Of a stretch of DNA of 64,000 nt, positions 45,260-54,391 are shown in pieces. The notes beneath the pieces are model-generated. The model was not told the DNA's origin. It searched no databases and saw only the letters and a program-made list of their open reading frames with translations. The position numbers were made by a program, and so were the translations under genes. This DNA is from CAWDYA01 sp963806495 (GTDB lineage Bacteria; Acidobacteriota; Polarisedimenticolia; JACPZX01; DASXTC01), in NCBI GenBank assembly GCA_963806495.1, contig CAWDYA010000008.1, positions 620,001-684,000 of the forward strand, read 5' to 3'. Position 1 is the stretch's first letter; each line of letters begins with the position of its first letter.

Positions 45260-45744
45260 CTCTGCAGACGGGGGCGCGCGGTTCCCCACCGGGCGACCGC
45301 ACCCACCACCAGAACCCAGAACGGAAGGACGCCGAGGCCCGGGATCGCTTCCAGGATCAGACCGGGAAGCAGCATCCACTGCCACCCGAGCACGATGAAC
45401 AGCAGGATCGCCGTCACGAGGTCGACCGCCCACTGCATCGGCGGGCTGAACGCCACGAGGATCGAGAGCACGTCGGCCAGCGCGGCCACGCTGAAGGCCA
45501 GGGCGAGCCTTCCTCTGGAGAAACGGGGGAGTGGTGGAGGATGAGGCGCTCCGTCGGACGGGACAGCTTCCTGCGGCGGCATCCCTACGGACACATTCGT
45601 TCTCCCGGGTTCCCGTGCGAGGCCTCCCGGAGAGGGTAGCAGCACCCGGTCAGGCTGCCTACCCGACGGCCCATCCCCCTGTGCGGCGCGCGCCCGGGCC
45701 GGAACTTGATCGGCGAAAGGGTCATGATTCAGAACATCTGACAT
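45256..45744 (-). CDS. Small membrane protein coupled to the GT39-like gene
   Basis: The 162-residue protein begins with a polar, proline/arginine-rich cytoplasmic part (about 85 residues) and has three C-terminal membrane helices: ALAFSVAALADVLSILVAFS, WAVDLVTAILLFIVLGWQWM and LEAIPGLGVLPFWVLVVGAV. AAGGA lies 5 bases before ATG 45744. The frame opens further upstream, but it has no start signal and crosses the promoter of the divergent barrel gene. The function is unknown; the coupling with the next gene suggests a helper of the glycosyltransferase. Confidence 0.72.
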   Translation of the reverse strand: MSDVLNHDPFADQVPARARAAQGDGPSGRQPDRVLLPSPGGLAREPGRTNVSVGMPPQEAVPSDGAPHPPPLPRFSRGRLALAFSVAALADVLSILVAFSPPMQWAVDLVTAILLFIVLGWQWMLLPGLILEAIPGLGVLPFWVLVVGAVARWGTARPRLQR

Positions 45745-45855
45745 ACCCGTCCTTGCAAATTGAACACCCGGCGCAGATTCGCCCCGATGGCCCGGATCCC
45801 TGGAAGGACAACGCGGCCAGCAGGTTGGGACTGTCCTGCGTCTCTGCGCGCATGC

Positions 45856-45871
45856 TGGCACGCATGTTGCC
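45856..45871 (+). promoter_or_regulatory. Candidate sigma-54 promoter for the small outer-membrane barrel
   Basis: TGGCACG-CATG-TTGC (45856-45870) matches the RpoN -24/-12 consensus with correct spacing. The start site would be near 45882, leaving a leader of about 90 bases with a GGAGGAG before ATG 45971, an arrangement that fits a working promoter. Confidence 0.6.
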
Positions 45872-45970
45872 TGTTCATCTGACCTGAACCATCCGAACGG
45901 CCCGTACCGACGATGCCCGCGCCCCGCGGGCGTCCAACCCCGCATGAATACTCATGGAGGAGCTTATTCG

Positions 45971-46546
45971 ATGACATACACGAAGCGAACTCTCGTAATC
46001 ATCTCCCTGCTGGCCCTCACGGGCGGCCTCACGCACGCACAGACGGGCACGACCTCATCCTCGTCGCAGAGGGTCACGCCCCAGGGCGGGACCTGGGCCG
46101 GCGGCGCCGACCTCGGCCTCGCCAATCCGATCGGTGACGACGATTTCGACGCCGACCCGATGCTCGACGCCTATCTCGAGTACTTCTACACGCCGCACGT
46201 CTCCTTCCGCGGTATGCTCGGATTGATGTCGTTCAACGGACCCGACGTGCCGGGCTTCGGAAGCAACGACCTCGACATCGCCATCGTGACGGCCAACATC
46301 CTGTACCAGTGGGAGGGTGGCACGGTGCATCCGTTCGTCACGGGCGGTGTGGGATTGTACGACTACAACCCGGACTTCGGCGATGACAACCTCGAGCTCG
46401 GGATCAACGCGGGCGGCGGACTCAACTTCTATCTCGCGCGGCATTTCGCGATCAAGGTCGAGGGCGCGTTCCACGCGACCGGCGCCGACGAGCCCGACTC
46501 GTTCTTCACCGCGACGGCGGGCGCCCGGTGGCTGTGGGGAAGCTGA
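45971..46546 (+). CDS. Small outer-membrane beta-barrel protein
   Basis: The 191-residue protein has a signal peptide (MTYTKRTLVIISLLALTG...THA) and an eight-strand type barrel: GGTWAGGADLGLANPIGDDD, LDAYLEYFYTPHVSFRGMLG, DIAIVTANILYQWEG, HPFVTGGVGLYDYNP, LELGINAGGGLNFYLARHFA, IKVEGAFHATG, FFTATAGARWLWGS. This is the pattern of OmpA/OmpW-like or 'outer membrane protein beta-barrel' domain proteins. GGAGGAG lies 10-12 bases before ATG 45971. A sigma-54-type promoter lies upstream, so it may be induced by a stress or nitrogen/motility-type enhancer-binding protein. Confidence 0.8.
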   Translation: MTYTKRTLVIISLLALTGGLTHAQTGTTSSSSQRVTPQGGTWAGGADLGLANPIGDDDFDADPMLDAYLEYFYTPHVSFRGMLGLMSFNGPDVPGFGSNDLDIAIVTANILYQWEGGTVHPFVTGGVGLYDYNPDFGDDNLELGINAGGGLNFYLARHFAIKVEGAFHATGADEPDSFFTATAGARWLWGS

Positions 46547-46555
46547 GGCTCTCGA

Positions 46556-48382
46556 CTACTCCCACTCGATTGTGGCCGGCGGCTTCGTCGTCGCGTCGAT
46601 GGCGACACCGGCCACCGGCTCGAAGGCGAGCACGGCCTCGGTGATCTCCGCGGCGCAGGCCGGCCCGATCCAGGCCGGACGCGCGGTCATCGCCCGCTCG
46701 GAATGCACCGGGCGGATGACGACCAGCTCGTGACCCTTGCCGTCGAGGCTGACCGGCACCAGCACCGTCGGACACTGCCAGACATCCTTCATCAGGCCGT
46801 GCCGCTCGAGAGCCTGCATCACGATGTCGTCGATCTCGCGCAGCAGGTCGAGCCGCCGGCGTGTCACGGTCGCCGGCACGAGACGCGCCTCGCTGAAGCA
46901 ACGCCCCGTCAGGTCGAACAGGCAACGGTTGAGCCCCGCCACCTGTTTGGTCAGACCCGTGGCGATCTCGGTGAGCCGGTCCCAGCCCGGGAATCGGCCG
47001 GCCAGCAGTACGGGATGCTCGTAGCTGCGCAGGTCGGCCTTCACGCCGACCGACCGCACGGGCAGCGGCACGCCGGTCAGGCCGGTGCCCGCGAGCCCTT
47101 CATCGATCTCGGCTCGCATCCGATCCTCGTCGTAGCCGGCGGGAACCGCTTTCTCGGCGGCCACGCGGATGCCCAGACCCGGCCCGGGGAAGGGATGCCG
47201 GTCGATGCTCGCCGGGTCGAGCCCCAGCGCGCGGCCCAGCGCACGCACCTCCACCTTGTACAGATCCTTGAGCGGCTCGACCACCCGCCCGGCGCGCATC
47301 ATCTCCTGGATGACAGGCACCCGGTTGTGGTGCGTCTTGATCACGTCGGCGCGCCTGGTGCCGCCGGTCTCGATCGTGTCGGGGTAGATCGTCCCCTGCC
47401 CGAGCAGCATCTCGCCCAGCCCCAGCCTCGCCGCCTCACGCTCGAATACTCTGACGAACGTGTCGCCGATCGCCTTGCGCTTGGCCTCCGGCTCGGTCAG
47501 CCCCTCGAGCGCGCCGAGAAACTCGGGCGTCGCGTCGACATGCGTCAGGCTGTCGCCGAGCCCGATGGCAGTGAGCCGCTCGACAACCCGCGCGCTCTCG
47601 TCCTTGCGCATCAGCCCGTTGTCGATGTGAAGCAGCCTGAGCCGCGCCGGACCCAGCGCCTTCGAGAACAGCATCGCCGCCACCGTGGAGTCGACCCCTC
47701 CGGAGGCCAGCAGCAGAACCTCGCGGTCTCCGACCTCTGAGCGCAGCGCCTCCGCGCGCTGCTCGATCTGGTCCCCCACCGACCAGTCGCGTGCCGCGCC
47801 GCAGATGCCGGTGACGAAGTTCTCGATGATCCTCAGCCCGCACGGCGTGTCGTCCACCTCGGGGTGGAACTGCAGCCCGTACTGGCGACGGGTCTCGTCG
47901 GCGATGGCGGCGTTGCGGTGATCCTGCGAGCGGTCGGCGCCGCCGGTCGTGTAGCCGATCTCGACGAACCCGCCGCCGAGGCGGGTGACCGTGTCGCCGT
48001 GGCTCATCCAGACGACCTCCTCGGGCGCCAGCCCCTCGAACAGAGGAGAATGCCCCACGATGTGCATCGTCGCGGCGCCGTACTCGCGCCGCGTGTGCTC
48101 CACGGAGCCGCCGCCATGCTTGGCGATCTCCTGGTGGCCGAAGCAGAAGCCGAGCACCGGGATCCCCAGATCCAGCACGCCACGGCTCCAGTCGCCGTCC
48201 TCGTCGCGAGCGCTCAGCGACGGGCTGCCCGAGAGGACGATCCCCTCGTAGCCGGCGAACGTGTCGACCGGATCGTCCGGCTCGCGGATCTCGGCGTACA
48301 CGCCGAGCGAGCGCACCTTGGTGGCGATGAGATGGACGTACTGGCCGCCGAAATCGAGGACCGCGATGCCTTTGCGCTTCAT
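46556..48382 (-). CDS. guaA: GMP synthase (glutamine-hydrolysing)
   Basis: The 608-residue protein has an N-terminal class I glutamine amidotransferase: IAVLDFGGQYVHLIA, nucleophile cysteine in LGFCFGHQEIA, and the His/Glu pair in QYGLQFHPEVDDTP. The ATP-pyrophosphatase follows with the PP-loop LASGGVDSTVAA, GQGTIYPDTIE, KTHHNRV and the XMP-binding C-terminal PGPGLGIRV ... KPPATIEWE. It makes GMP from XMP, ATP and glutamine, the last step of guanine nucleotide synthesis. At 608 residues it is longer than E. coli GuaA (525) because of an insertion in the dimerisation part, like the enlarged type. GGAGG lies before ATG 48382. Confidence 0.97.
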   Translation of the reverse strand: MKRKGIAVLDFGGQYVHLIATKVRSLGVYAEIREPDDPVDTFAGYEGIVLSGSPSLSARDEDGDWSRGVLDLGIPVLGFCFGHQEIAKHGGGSVEHTRREYGAATMHIVGHSPLFEGLAPEEVVWMSHGDTVTRLGGGFVEIGYTTGGADRSQDHRNAAIADETRRQYGLQFHPEVDDTPCGLRIIENFVTGICGAARDWSVGDQIEQRAEALRSEVGDREVLLLASGGVDSTVAAMLFSKALGPARLRLLHIDNGLMRKDESARVVERLTAIGLGDSLTHVDATPEFLGALEGLTEPEAKRKAIGDTFVRVFEREAARLGLGEMLLGQGTIYPDTIETGGTRRADVIKTHHNRVPVIQEMMRAGRVVEPLKDLYKVEVRALGRALGLDPASIDRHPFPGPGLGIRVAAEKAVPAGYDEDRMRAEIDEGLAGTGLTGVPLPVRSVGVKADLRSYEHPVLLAGRFPGWDRLTEIATGLTKQVAGLNRCLFDLTGRCFSEARLVPATVTRRRLDLLREIDDIVMQALERHGLMKDVWQCPTVLVPVSLDGKGHELVVIRPVHSERAMTARPAWIGPACAAEITEAVLAFEPVAGVAIDATTKPPATIEWE

Positions 48383-48411
48383 CGTGCCTCCACGAGGGTC
48401 ACAGGATACAC

Positions 48412-51024
48412 TCAGCGCGCCCCCTTCACGAGGAACAGGGTCGACGGGTTGGTGGTGTACTGGTAGGCGTACCAGCGTGGATCGTCGGCCAAGGTAACCC
48501 CGTTGATCTTGCTCAGCCCGTTCTTTTCCGATATCGCGATCTCGCGGATCGGTTCGCGCCGGCCGTCGGCAAGATTCACGCGCTCGATCCGGGCGGGATC
48601 GGTGCCGCGGCTCACCAGCAGCGACCCGCCGTCCGGGCTCCAGCGGACGATCCGGTCCTCCGGGTCGAGCCCGGGCACCGGGCGCGCCTCGCCTCCGTCC
48701 ACCGGATAGATCGCGGGCGGCTTGCCGGCCCCCCAGGCGGCCACGAGACGCCCGTCCGACGAGACCCGGCCGCTGTAGGCCCCTTCGGGTGTGACGGGGG
48801 TCATCGTCCCCCCCTCGAGCGCCTGAGCCCAGCACCGCGACGGCCGGTTCTTCTCGTGCCCGCACACCAGCACCCGTCGTCCATCGGGAAACCACCTCGG
48901 TTCGTCGAACTCCACGACACCGGGCGTCTCGATCGCGATCGGCTGGCCGGCGCCGGTGGGATAGGCGACGAGGCGCGGCGGCTGGCTCCGGATGACGGCC
49001 AGGGCCCACTTCCCGTCGGCGGACAAATCCGCCGCATCTCCCTCGCCGAGCCTGACTGCAGGCGAGCCATCCGTCCTCCGCAGGGTGACGGCGTAGTTGT
49101 CGCCTGCGCTGCTGCTGCCGTCGGAGAACAGGACGAGACGGCCGTCACCGGAGAGGGTCGGACCCCAGCAATTGGCGAGGACCGAGAACTCTTTCTCCTC
49201 GGTGTCATCGGGCCCCCTGCCGCGGACCTGGCTCCACCAGTCGTCGCGGGAGACGAGCCATCGACCGTCGGGTGCGATGTCGTGGAGGATCAGACCGCCG
49301 GCGCTGGCGAGCACGGTCCTCGCGCGGCCGGCGAGGTCCACGGCCCGTACGTCGAACTCGTTCAGGCCGGCCGAGAAGAGTATCTCACCGCCATCCGGCT
49401 CCCAGGCGAGCCCTTCCTCGCCCCAGAAGATGTCGGTCAGCGGCCGGGCGCTGCCGGATCGATCCACGACGCTCACACGGCCCCGGTCGTCCCAGCGGTT
49501 CTGGTGCTCCATGAACGCCACACGCTCGCCGTCGGGTGAGACCCGTGGGTCGCTGAGATACCCGCCCGTCCGGTACAGCACGGTGCCGATCGGGTACTCC
49601 AGCCGGTCCTCTCCCTCCACGAGGTGGATCACGGCCAGGCTTTCTCCATCGGGCCCCCAGGAGGCTTCGCGGACGTCCTCGAGCAGCTCTCGCGGGGCCG
49701 CCCCACCCAGCGGCATGCGGGCCAGAGTGCCGGTGAACTGCCGGTGGTGCACGTACTCGGCGTGGGTCAGCACCGCCAGCTCCCCCTGCTTCGAGATGTC
49801 GAGCAGGTGCGTGTCGAGCGCGCCGAGCGGCTGCGCCTCCGGGTACTCGGGCCGGATCGCGAACAGCTCGATGCGGTTGTCGTGCTTCACCGAGCTGAAG
49901 ACGATGGTCCTTCCGTCCGGCATGAAGCGCGAGATGAAGATCGACTGCCTGGCGTAGGTGAGGGATCGGAAGTTCACTTCCTCCTGCGGCACCTGCGGCG
50001 GTGCCGCGAACCGGCGCCCCGCGAACAGACCGGCCGCGAGAGCCACGGCCGCCACGATCGCGATCACCGCGGCGCCCGGAACACCCCGTCTCCTGGGCGA
50101 GGCGCCCGGATCGGACCCGACTCCATGCTCGCCCTGCCCGCTCCACTCCAGCTCGCGTTTGAGATCCGCGGCCGACTGCCACCGATCTTCGGGATCTTTC
50201 GCGAGACACTGCCGGATGATCCGGTCCAGCGCCGCCGGCGTGGGGACGGCGATCTCGCGCGGTGGCGTGGGCTCGTCCTTCATGATCGACGAGATCAGGC
50301 TCGCCTGGCTGCCGCCGCCGAACGGCCGCCTTCCGGTGAGCGACTCGTACAGCAGGCACCCCAGGGCCCAGATGTCGCTGCGGGCGTCCGCTTCCTTCCC
50401 TTCGAGCTGCTCCGGCGCCATGTACTGGAAGGTCCCTACGATTGCGCCCTCGGCGGTCAGGGGCGCCGCGACCGTCGGCGACATGGTCAGCGCGGTGGCG
50501 TCACGGCTTCCGGATCCGGTGGGCCCGGCCCCTGCCGTCGCCCTCGCAAGACCGAAGTCCATCAGCTTCGCTCCCGTCCGGGTCACCATCACGTTGGCCG
50601 GCTTCAGGTCGCGATGCACGATGCCGGCGCGATGGGCTTTCGCCAGGGCATCGGCGATCTCCACCCCGAGCCGGATCACATGCCGGGGAGCGAGCGGCCC
50701 CTGCTCCAGCCGCTTCGCCAGTGTCTCCCCTTCGACCAGCTCCATGACGAGGTAGTCGGTCTCCCCCTCGCGCCCCACGTCGAAAAGCGCGCATATGTGG
50801 GGATGATTGAGACTGGAGATCGCCTTCGCCTCCCGCTCGAAGCGGGAGCGAACCTCGGGGCTTGCCGACAGGTGGCGCGGGAGGACCTTCACGGCGACCT
50901 CCCGCCCGAGCCGGGTGTCGCGGGCCCGGTACACCTCGCCCATCCCACCGGCCCCGAGCGGATCGATGATCTCGTAAGGGCCGAGGCGTGCACCTGGGGC
51001 GAGGGTCATCGGGTCCGGGGACAT
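48412..51024 (-). CDS. PknB-type Ser/Thr protein kinase with one membrane helix and a TolB/WD40-like sensor propeller
   Basis: The 870-residue protein starts with a complete kinase domain: LGPYEIIDPLGAGGMGEVYR, the ATP lysine in VAVKVLP, the catalytic HRDLKPANVM, DFG in LMDFGLARA, and APE-like MAPEQLEG. One membrane helix (AAVIAIVAAVALAAGLFAG) follows at about residue 330. The outside part is a beta-propeller of TolB/WD40 type blades (SRFMPDGRTIVFSS, DPRVSPDGERVAFMEHQNR, GPTLSGDGRLVLFSDGSSS). The propeller may sense an envelope signal and pass it to the kinase. ATG 51024 was chosen; ATG 51009 also fits and no Shine-Dalgarno is visible, so the transcript may be leaderless. Intact, unlike the kinase gene at 25616-27814. 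Confidence 0.92.
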   Translation of the reverse strand: MSPDPMTLAPGARLGPYEIIDPLGAGGMGEVYRARDTRLGREVAVKVLPRHLSASPEVRSRFEREAKAISSLNHPHICALFDVGREGETDYLVMELVEGETLAKRLEQGPLAPRHVIRLGVEIADALAKAHRAGIVHRDLKPANVMVTRTGAKLMDFGLARATAGAGPTGSGSRDATALTMSPTVAAPLTAEGAIVGTFQYMAPEQLEGKEADARSDIWALGCLLYESLTGRRPFGGGSQASLISSIMKDEPTPPREIAVPTPAALDRIIRQCLAKDPEDRWQSAADLKRELEWSGQGEHGVGSDPGASPRRRGVPGAAVIAIVAAVALAAGLFAGRRFAAPPQVPQEEVNFRSLTYARQSIFISRFMPDGRTIVFSSVKHDNRIELFAIRPEYPEAQPLGALDTHLLDISKQGELAVLTHAEYVHHRQFTGTLARMPLGGAAPRELLEDVREASWGPDGESLAVIHLVEGEDRLEYPIGTVLYRTGGYLSDPRVSPDGERVAFMEHQNRWDDRGRVSVVDRSGSARPLTDIFWGEEGLAWEPDGGEILFSAGLNEFDVRAVDLAGRARTVLASAGGLILHDIAPDGRWLVSRDDWWSQVRGRGPDDTEEKEFSVLANCWGPTLSGDGRLVLFSDGSSSAGDNYAVTLRRTDGSPAVRLGEGDAADLSADGKWALAVIRSQPPRLVAYPTGAGQPIAIETPGVVEFDEPRWFPDGRRVLVCGHEKNRPSRCWAQALEGGTMTPVTPEGAYSGRVSSDGRLVAAWGAGKPPAIYPVDGGEARPVPGLDPEDRIVRWSPDGGSLLVSRGTDPARIERVNLADGRREPIREIAISEKNGLSKINGVTLADDPRWYAYQYTTNPSTLFLVKGAR

Positions 51025-51070
51025 GAGGGTGCACATACTAACACGGGAGATCGCACCCGAGGTGGGATTC

Positions 51071-52561
51071 TCAGGCGCTCTCCGCCGGGTACCGTGGCGC
51101 CGGCCCCTGCAGCTTGTACCGGAACGGCTCCCGGATGCTGCCCGCGGGGACGAGACGCACCTCGGGGCGGACGCTGCCCGAGGTGATGTACTCGTTGCCG
51201 GCGAATGGCAGCACATCCAGGATCCGGCGCTCGACCGCCTCGCGTGCCGCGGCGGAAGGCAGCGACGCGGCCTCGACGTCCACCAGGACATGGTGCGCCG
51301 CGGACCGCTCCTCGACCATCACCTGGAAGCGGGGAGGCTGGATCACCTCGCGAAACGCCGTCAGGGCGTCCCCCACAGCCTGAGGGTAGAAGTTGTATCC
51401 GCCCACGGTGAACATGTGATCCGCCCGCCCGAGGATGTCCTCGAGCAGCGTCGAGACCATCCCGCACTCGCAGAACCTGGTCTTCGAGCGGATCATCAGA
51501 TCGTCGGTCCAGTACCGCAGCACCGGGGTCAGCTCCCGGTCGGGATAGAAGGCCGTTATGACCCCGACGCCTGGTTGCCCGTCAGGCACCGGCTCGCGCG
51601 TCTCCGGATCCAGCACTTCGATCAGCCCCGAGGCGTCGAGAAAATGCAGCCGGCCGCGGCCGCACTCGTAGGCGCCCGTAGCCGGCGTCTCCACGGTAGA
51701 GTATCCCTCGCGCAGCGGCAGCCCCCAGAACCGCATCACGCGCTGCTTGAGCGCCTCGCTCACCATAGCGCCGCTGGTGAAGATGCGACGCAGTCCGCTG
51801 TCCTTGCCCGACAGGCCACACTGCTCGGCGCGCGCCGTGAGCGCCCAGAGATAGCCGGGAGCGGTGAACAGACCGCTGACCTTCGCTCGACGGCCCGGGT
51901 CGTTTCGCACCCTGAAGATCGACTCGAGATCGGCGTCGAGATCGCCCGAGAGTCCCGGGGTGAGCACCTCGGCTCCTGCACGCCGCGCCGCGGCGGTGAA
52001 GATCCGGGCGCCGACGCTGTTCTCCTGCACCATGTGTATCTGGAAGATCTCCCTCGGGCCGAGAAAGCCTCCCATCATCCCGCCTATTGCCTGCGCGGCG
52101 ACGTACGCATCGAGCTCGCGCTGCGTCAGGTGCAGCTCGAGGGGTTGGCCCATGGTGCCGCTGGTGCGCAACGGCATCACCGGCTGCATCCCGGGCGCGC
52201 GGCTGACGAAGTCGTCGGGGCGATCCTGGAGGTCGGCGCGGAAGGTGACAGGCAGCCGGCGCAGGTCATCCAGACCGCGAAGGTCGTCTTCGCCGACCCC
52301 CGCGCTTCCGAGCCGATCGGTGTAGAAGGGAAGCTGCTCCCGTGTGTATGCGACGGTCCGGCGAAGCTTGCGGAGCTGGAGCGCGCGCAGTCGTTTCAGC
52401 GCGAAACCCCGCGGCGGCCGGGGCGGAGCGAGGCGCGCCGGGTCGCCTCCCCGCAGCAGCCGTTCCCGCATCCGATCGATGATCCGATCCAGGTCACGCG
52501 GCCGGGGACGATCCCCGCGGGCGATGTGCCACAGCACGCGTGCGGCGGGGATCAGGAGCAT
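51071..52561 (-). CDS. Phenylacetate-CoA ligase-like AMP-forming enzyme
   Basis: The 496-residue protein resembles the PaaK family: LRRTVAYTREQLPFYTDRLG at the N-terminus, the phosphate-binding loop LRTSGTMGQPLELHLT, FTSGAMVSEALKQRVMRFWG, EGYSTVETPATGAYECG and the adenylate-contact RYWTDDLMI, then the small C-terminal domain with GRADHMFTVGGYNFYPQAV. Such enzymes activate an acid to its CoA ester or adenylate; the acid is unknown, and no phenylacetate genes are nearby. Alternatively it could act on a cell-wall or capsule sugar precursor (CapK-like). ATG 52561 was chosen; the frame open upstream to 52816 gives an improbable basic leader. Confidence 0.82.
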   Translation of the reverse strand: MLLIPAARVLWHIARGDRPRPRDLDRIIDRMRERLLRGGDPARLAPPRPPRGFALKRLRALQLRKLRRTVAYTREQLPFYTDRLGSAGVGEDDLRGLDDLRRLPVTFRADLQDRPDDFVSRAPGMQPVMPLRTSGTMGQPLELHLTQRELDAYVAAQAIGGMMGGFLGPREIFQIHMVQENSVGARIFTAAARRAGAEVLTPGLSGDLDADLESIFRVRNDPGRRAKVSGLFTAPGYLWALTARAEQCGLSGKDSGLRRIFTSGAMVSEALKQRVMRFWGLPLREGYSTVETPATGAYECGRGRLHFLDASGLIEVLDPETREPVPDGQPGVGVITAFYPDRELTPVLRYWTDDLMIRSKTRFCECGMVSTLLEDILGRADHMFTVGGYNFYPQAVGDALTAFREVIQPPRFQVMVEERSAAHHVLVDVEAASLPSAAAREAVERRILDVLPFAGNEYITSGSVRPEVRLVPAGSIREPFRYKLQGPAPRYPAESA

Positions 52562-52661
52562 CCAGGGCGACCCTCGGGCCTCCGGCCGGGCGCCGCGGTC
52601 CGGCCGCGGGCGGGCGGGAGGAGTGACGATCGGGATAGTACCATCGGACCGCGCGCGTGGG

Positions 52662-54215
52662 TCAGCTCGCCGCCCGCCGCGGCCGCATCGTTTCGAAGGC
52701 CCGCAGCACCACCGACTCACCCGGCGCCGTCCGCTCCATCTCGACGAAGAGCTGCCGCACCGCCTGCTCGTACCCGGGTTCCGTCCGGCCATCGCGCGCG
52801 AGCAGGTGGAGGACATAGCGGGCCGCCCGATCGATCAGCTTGTTGTTGGTGGGCGTCACCCAGGTCATCAGGTTGCCCTCGTAGCGATCGAGACGCCCCA
52901 TGACGAGGGTGGAGTGGGTGTTCAGGATCATCTTCAGCAGAAGGTGGCGCGAGAGATCGTCCATGTCCCGCACCGAAACCTCGTGACGCAGGCCATCCAG
53001 CCTGAAGGCGATTGCGCCGTCCTCATCGCGTATCGAGAGCTCGTGATGGGTTCGCCCGGGGATCTGACGCCGCCGGCGCTCCCGCGCGCGGATGCTGAAG
53101 TCGAAGCCGAGCAGGTACTGCGATCCGGTGCGCGGGTCCACCTCGGGCCAGTCGATCGGACGCGGCGCGCGCCCCAGGAGCCTGAGCCACGCCTCGTCCG
53201 GGTCTCCGGCATCGTCGAGCGACAGGTAGCACAGCGAGTAGGCCGGACGCGCTTCCTCGAGCTGGTCGAATGGCACCAGGCTGAACGTCGGCGCCCTCTC
53301 CGTCGTGTCGGTGAGCACGGTGATCCCGTAGTCGCGCGTCGTGTAGGTGACGTGATCTCCCGCGGCGATGAGGCCCGATTCCTTCTCGATCAGTGGGGCG
53401 AGAAACGACAGATCGGTCCGCTCGAGGCGCCGTGCGAGCTGCGCGATCGCCGCACCGGCGGGTGTGCCGGGCCGCAGCAGCGCCAGACCCACCGCGAGCT
53501 GCAGCACGGTGCTGGCCTGCATCCGGGTGCTCCCCGCCAGCGCCATCGGCCCGACGTCGAGACACAGCTTCTCGATCCCCGGGTTCTGGAACACGCGCCG
53601 GAACCGTTCCACGTGGCGCACCAGCACCGCGTCGGGGTTGCAATAGAGGAACGCGGGAGCGTTGGAAGACAGGTGCGCTGCGCGCTCCGCAGCACCGATG
53701 ACCCAGGGCGTCTCTCCCCCCTCGGTGCAGGCGATCAGCAGGTCGCCTTCCGCGAACCCGGTCTGCTCCAGGTGGCGCGCGCCATGGGCCGGGTGATCCT
53801 CGAACCCCTCCAGCGCGTGCACCAGCGCCACGTCACCTCCCGCCATGAAGGACCGGACGCTGTCGTCGCCCTCGTGGGTCCGCCGCCAGAGGAACTCGAG
53901 GCTCAGCGACAGACGGCCGGTCGCGCCGCAGCCGCACAGGTACACGCGGCGGCCCGACTCGATCGTTCGTCGCACCCGGCGCGCCAGCCGATCGATCCGG
54001 ACGGCGTAGCGCTGCATCGTCGCCAGCGCGTCCAGGTCGACTCGCTTCAGCTCGGCCACGCCCCGGGCAGGGTCGCGCCGGGCCCACCCGGACAGCTCGC
54101 GCGTGCGGGGATGCGGCTGCTCCGTCGGCAGGACGCCGAGCCGGTAGCGGTCCGCGACGCGGAGAAAGTCCTCCGCCTGCCGGCGTGGGTCGATGGTCTG
54201 CGCTGATGTCGTCAT
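52662..54215 (-). CDS. SIS-domain protein related to MurNAc-6-P etherase/glucokinase regulator
   Basis: The 517-residue protein contains a SIS sugar-isomerase fold: RRVYLCGCGATGRLSLSLEF, then ACTEGGETPWVIGAAE, and the signature LDVGPMALAGSTRMQASTVL, which parallels the GPExLTGSSRMKAGT motif of MurQ and GKRP. Near the end, NNKLIDRAARYVLHLL matches another MurQ block. It is longer than MurQ (about 300) because of a large middle region (residues ~250-400) of unknown nature. Such enzymes bind phosphosugars of cell-wall recycling. No peptidoglycan-recycling genes are nearby, so this is a family-level assignment only. Confidence 0.8.
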   Translation of the reverse strand: MTTSAQTIDPRRQAEDFLRVADRYRLGVLPTEQPHPRTRELSGWARRDPARGVAELKRVDLDALATMQRYAVRIDRLARRVRRTIESGRRVYLCGCGATGRLSLSLEFLWRRTHEGDDSVRSFMAGGDVALVHALEGFEDHPAHGARHLEQTGFAEGDLLIACTEGGETPWVIGAAERAAHLSSNAPAFLYCNPDAVLVRHVERFRRVFQNPGIEKLCLDVGPMALAGSTRMQASTVLQLAVGLALLRPGTPAGAAIAQLARRLERTDLSFLAPLIEKESGLIAAGDHVTYTTRDYGITVLTDTTERAPTFSLVPFDQLEEARPAYSLCYLSLDDAGDPDEAWLRLLGRAPRPIDWPEVDPRTGSQYLLGFDFSIRARERRRRQIPGRTHHELSIRDEDGAIAFRLDGLRHEVSVRDMDDLSRHLLLKMILNTHSTLVMGRLDRYEGNLMTWVTPTNNKLIDRAARYVLHLLARDGRTEPGYEQAVRQLFVEMERTAPGESVVLRAFETMRPRRAAS

Positions 54216-54252
54216 GCCCTGCCGTCCCGTGACGGGATGATCCTGCGTCGTA

Positions 54253-54281
54253 CCTATACGACGAGACGGCCGGAACAACAA
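54253..54281 (-). promoter_or_regulatory. Candidate promoter for the SIS-domain gene
   Basis: On the minus strand TTGTTG (54281-54276), 17 bases, and TATAGG (54258-54253). The start site would be near 54246, 30 bases before ATG 54215. Confidence 0.4.
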
Positions 54282-54391
54282 GCGGGGCGGGGTTTCTGGG
54301 CGCCGGTGATGCCCGCGACAACAGCATTTCGCGCACAAGAGCAACAATCATCTCGATGCGCCGGGTGTCCCGGCATCCGGGGGGGGGGAAC

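Noticed and set aside
51023..52903. Large + strand ORFs opposite the PaaK-like, SIS and kinase genes (also 52344-54206 and 49624-51186)
   Set aside because: No motif, start signal or codon-use support; the real genes lie on the minus strand.
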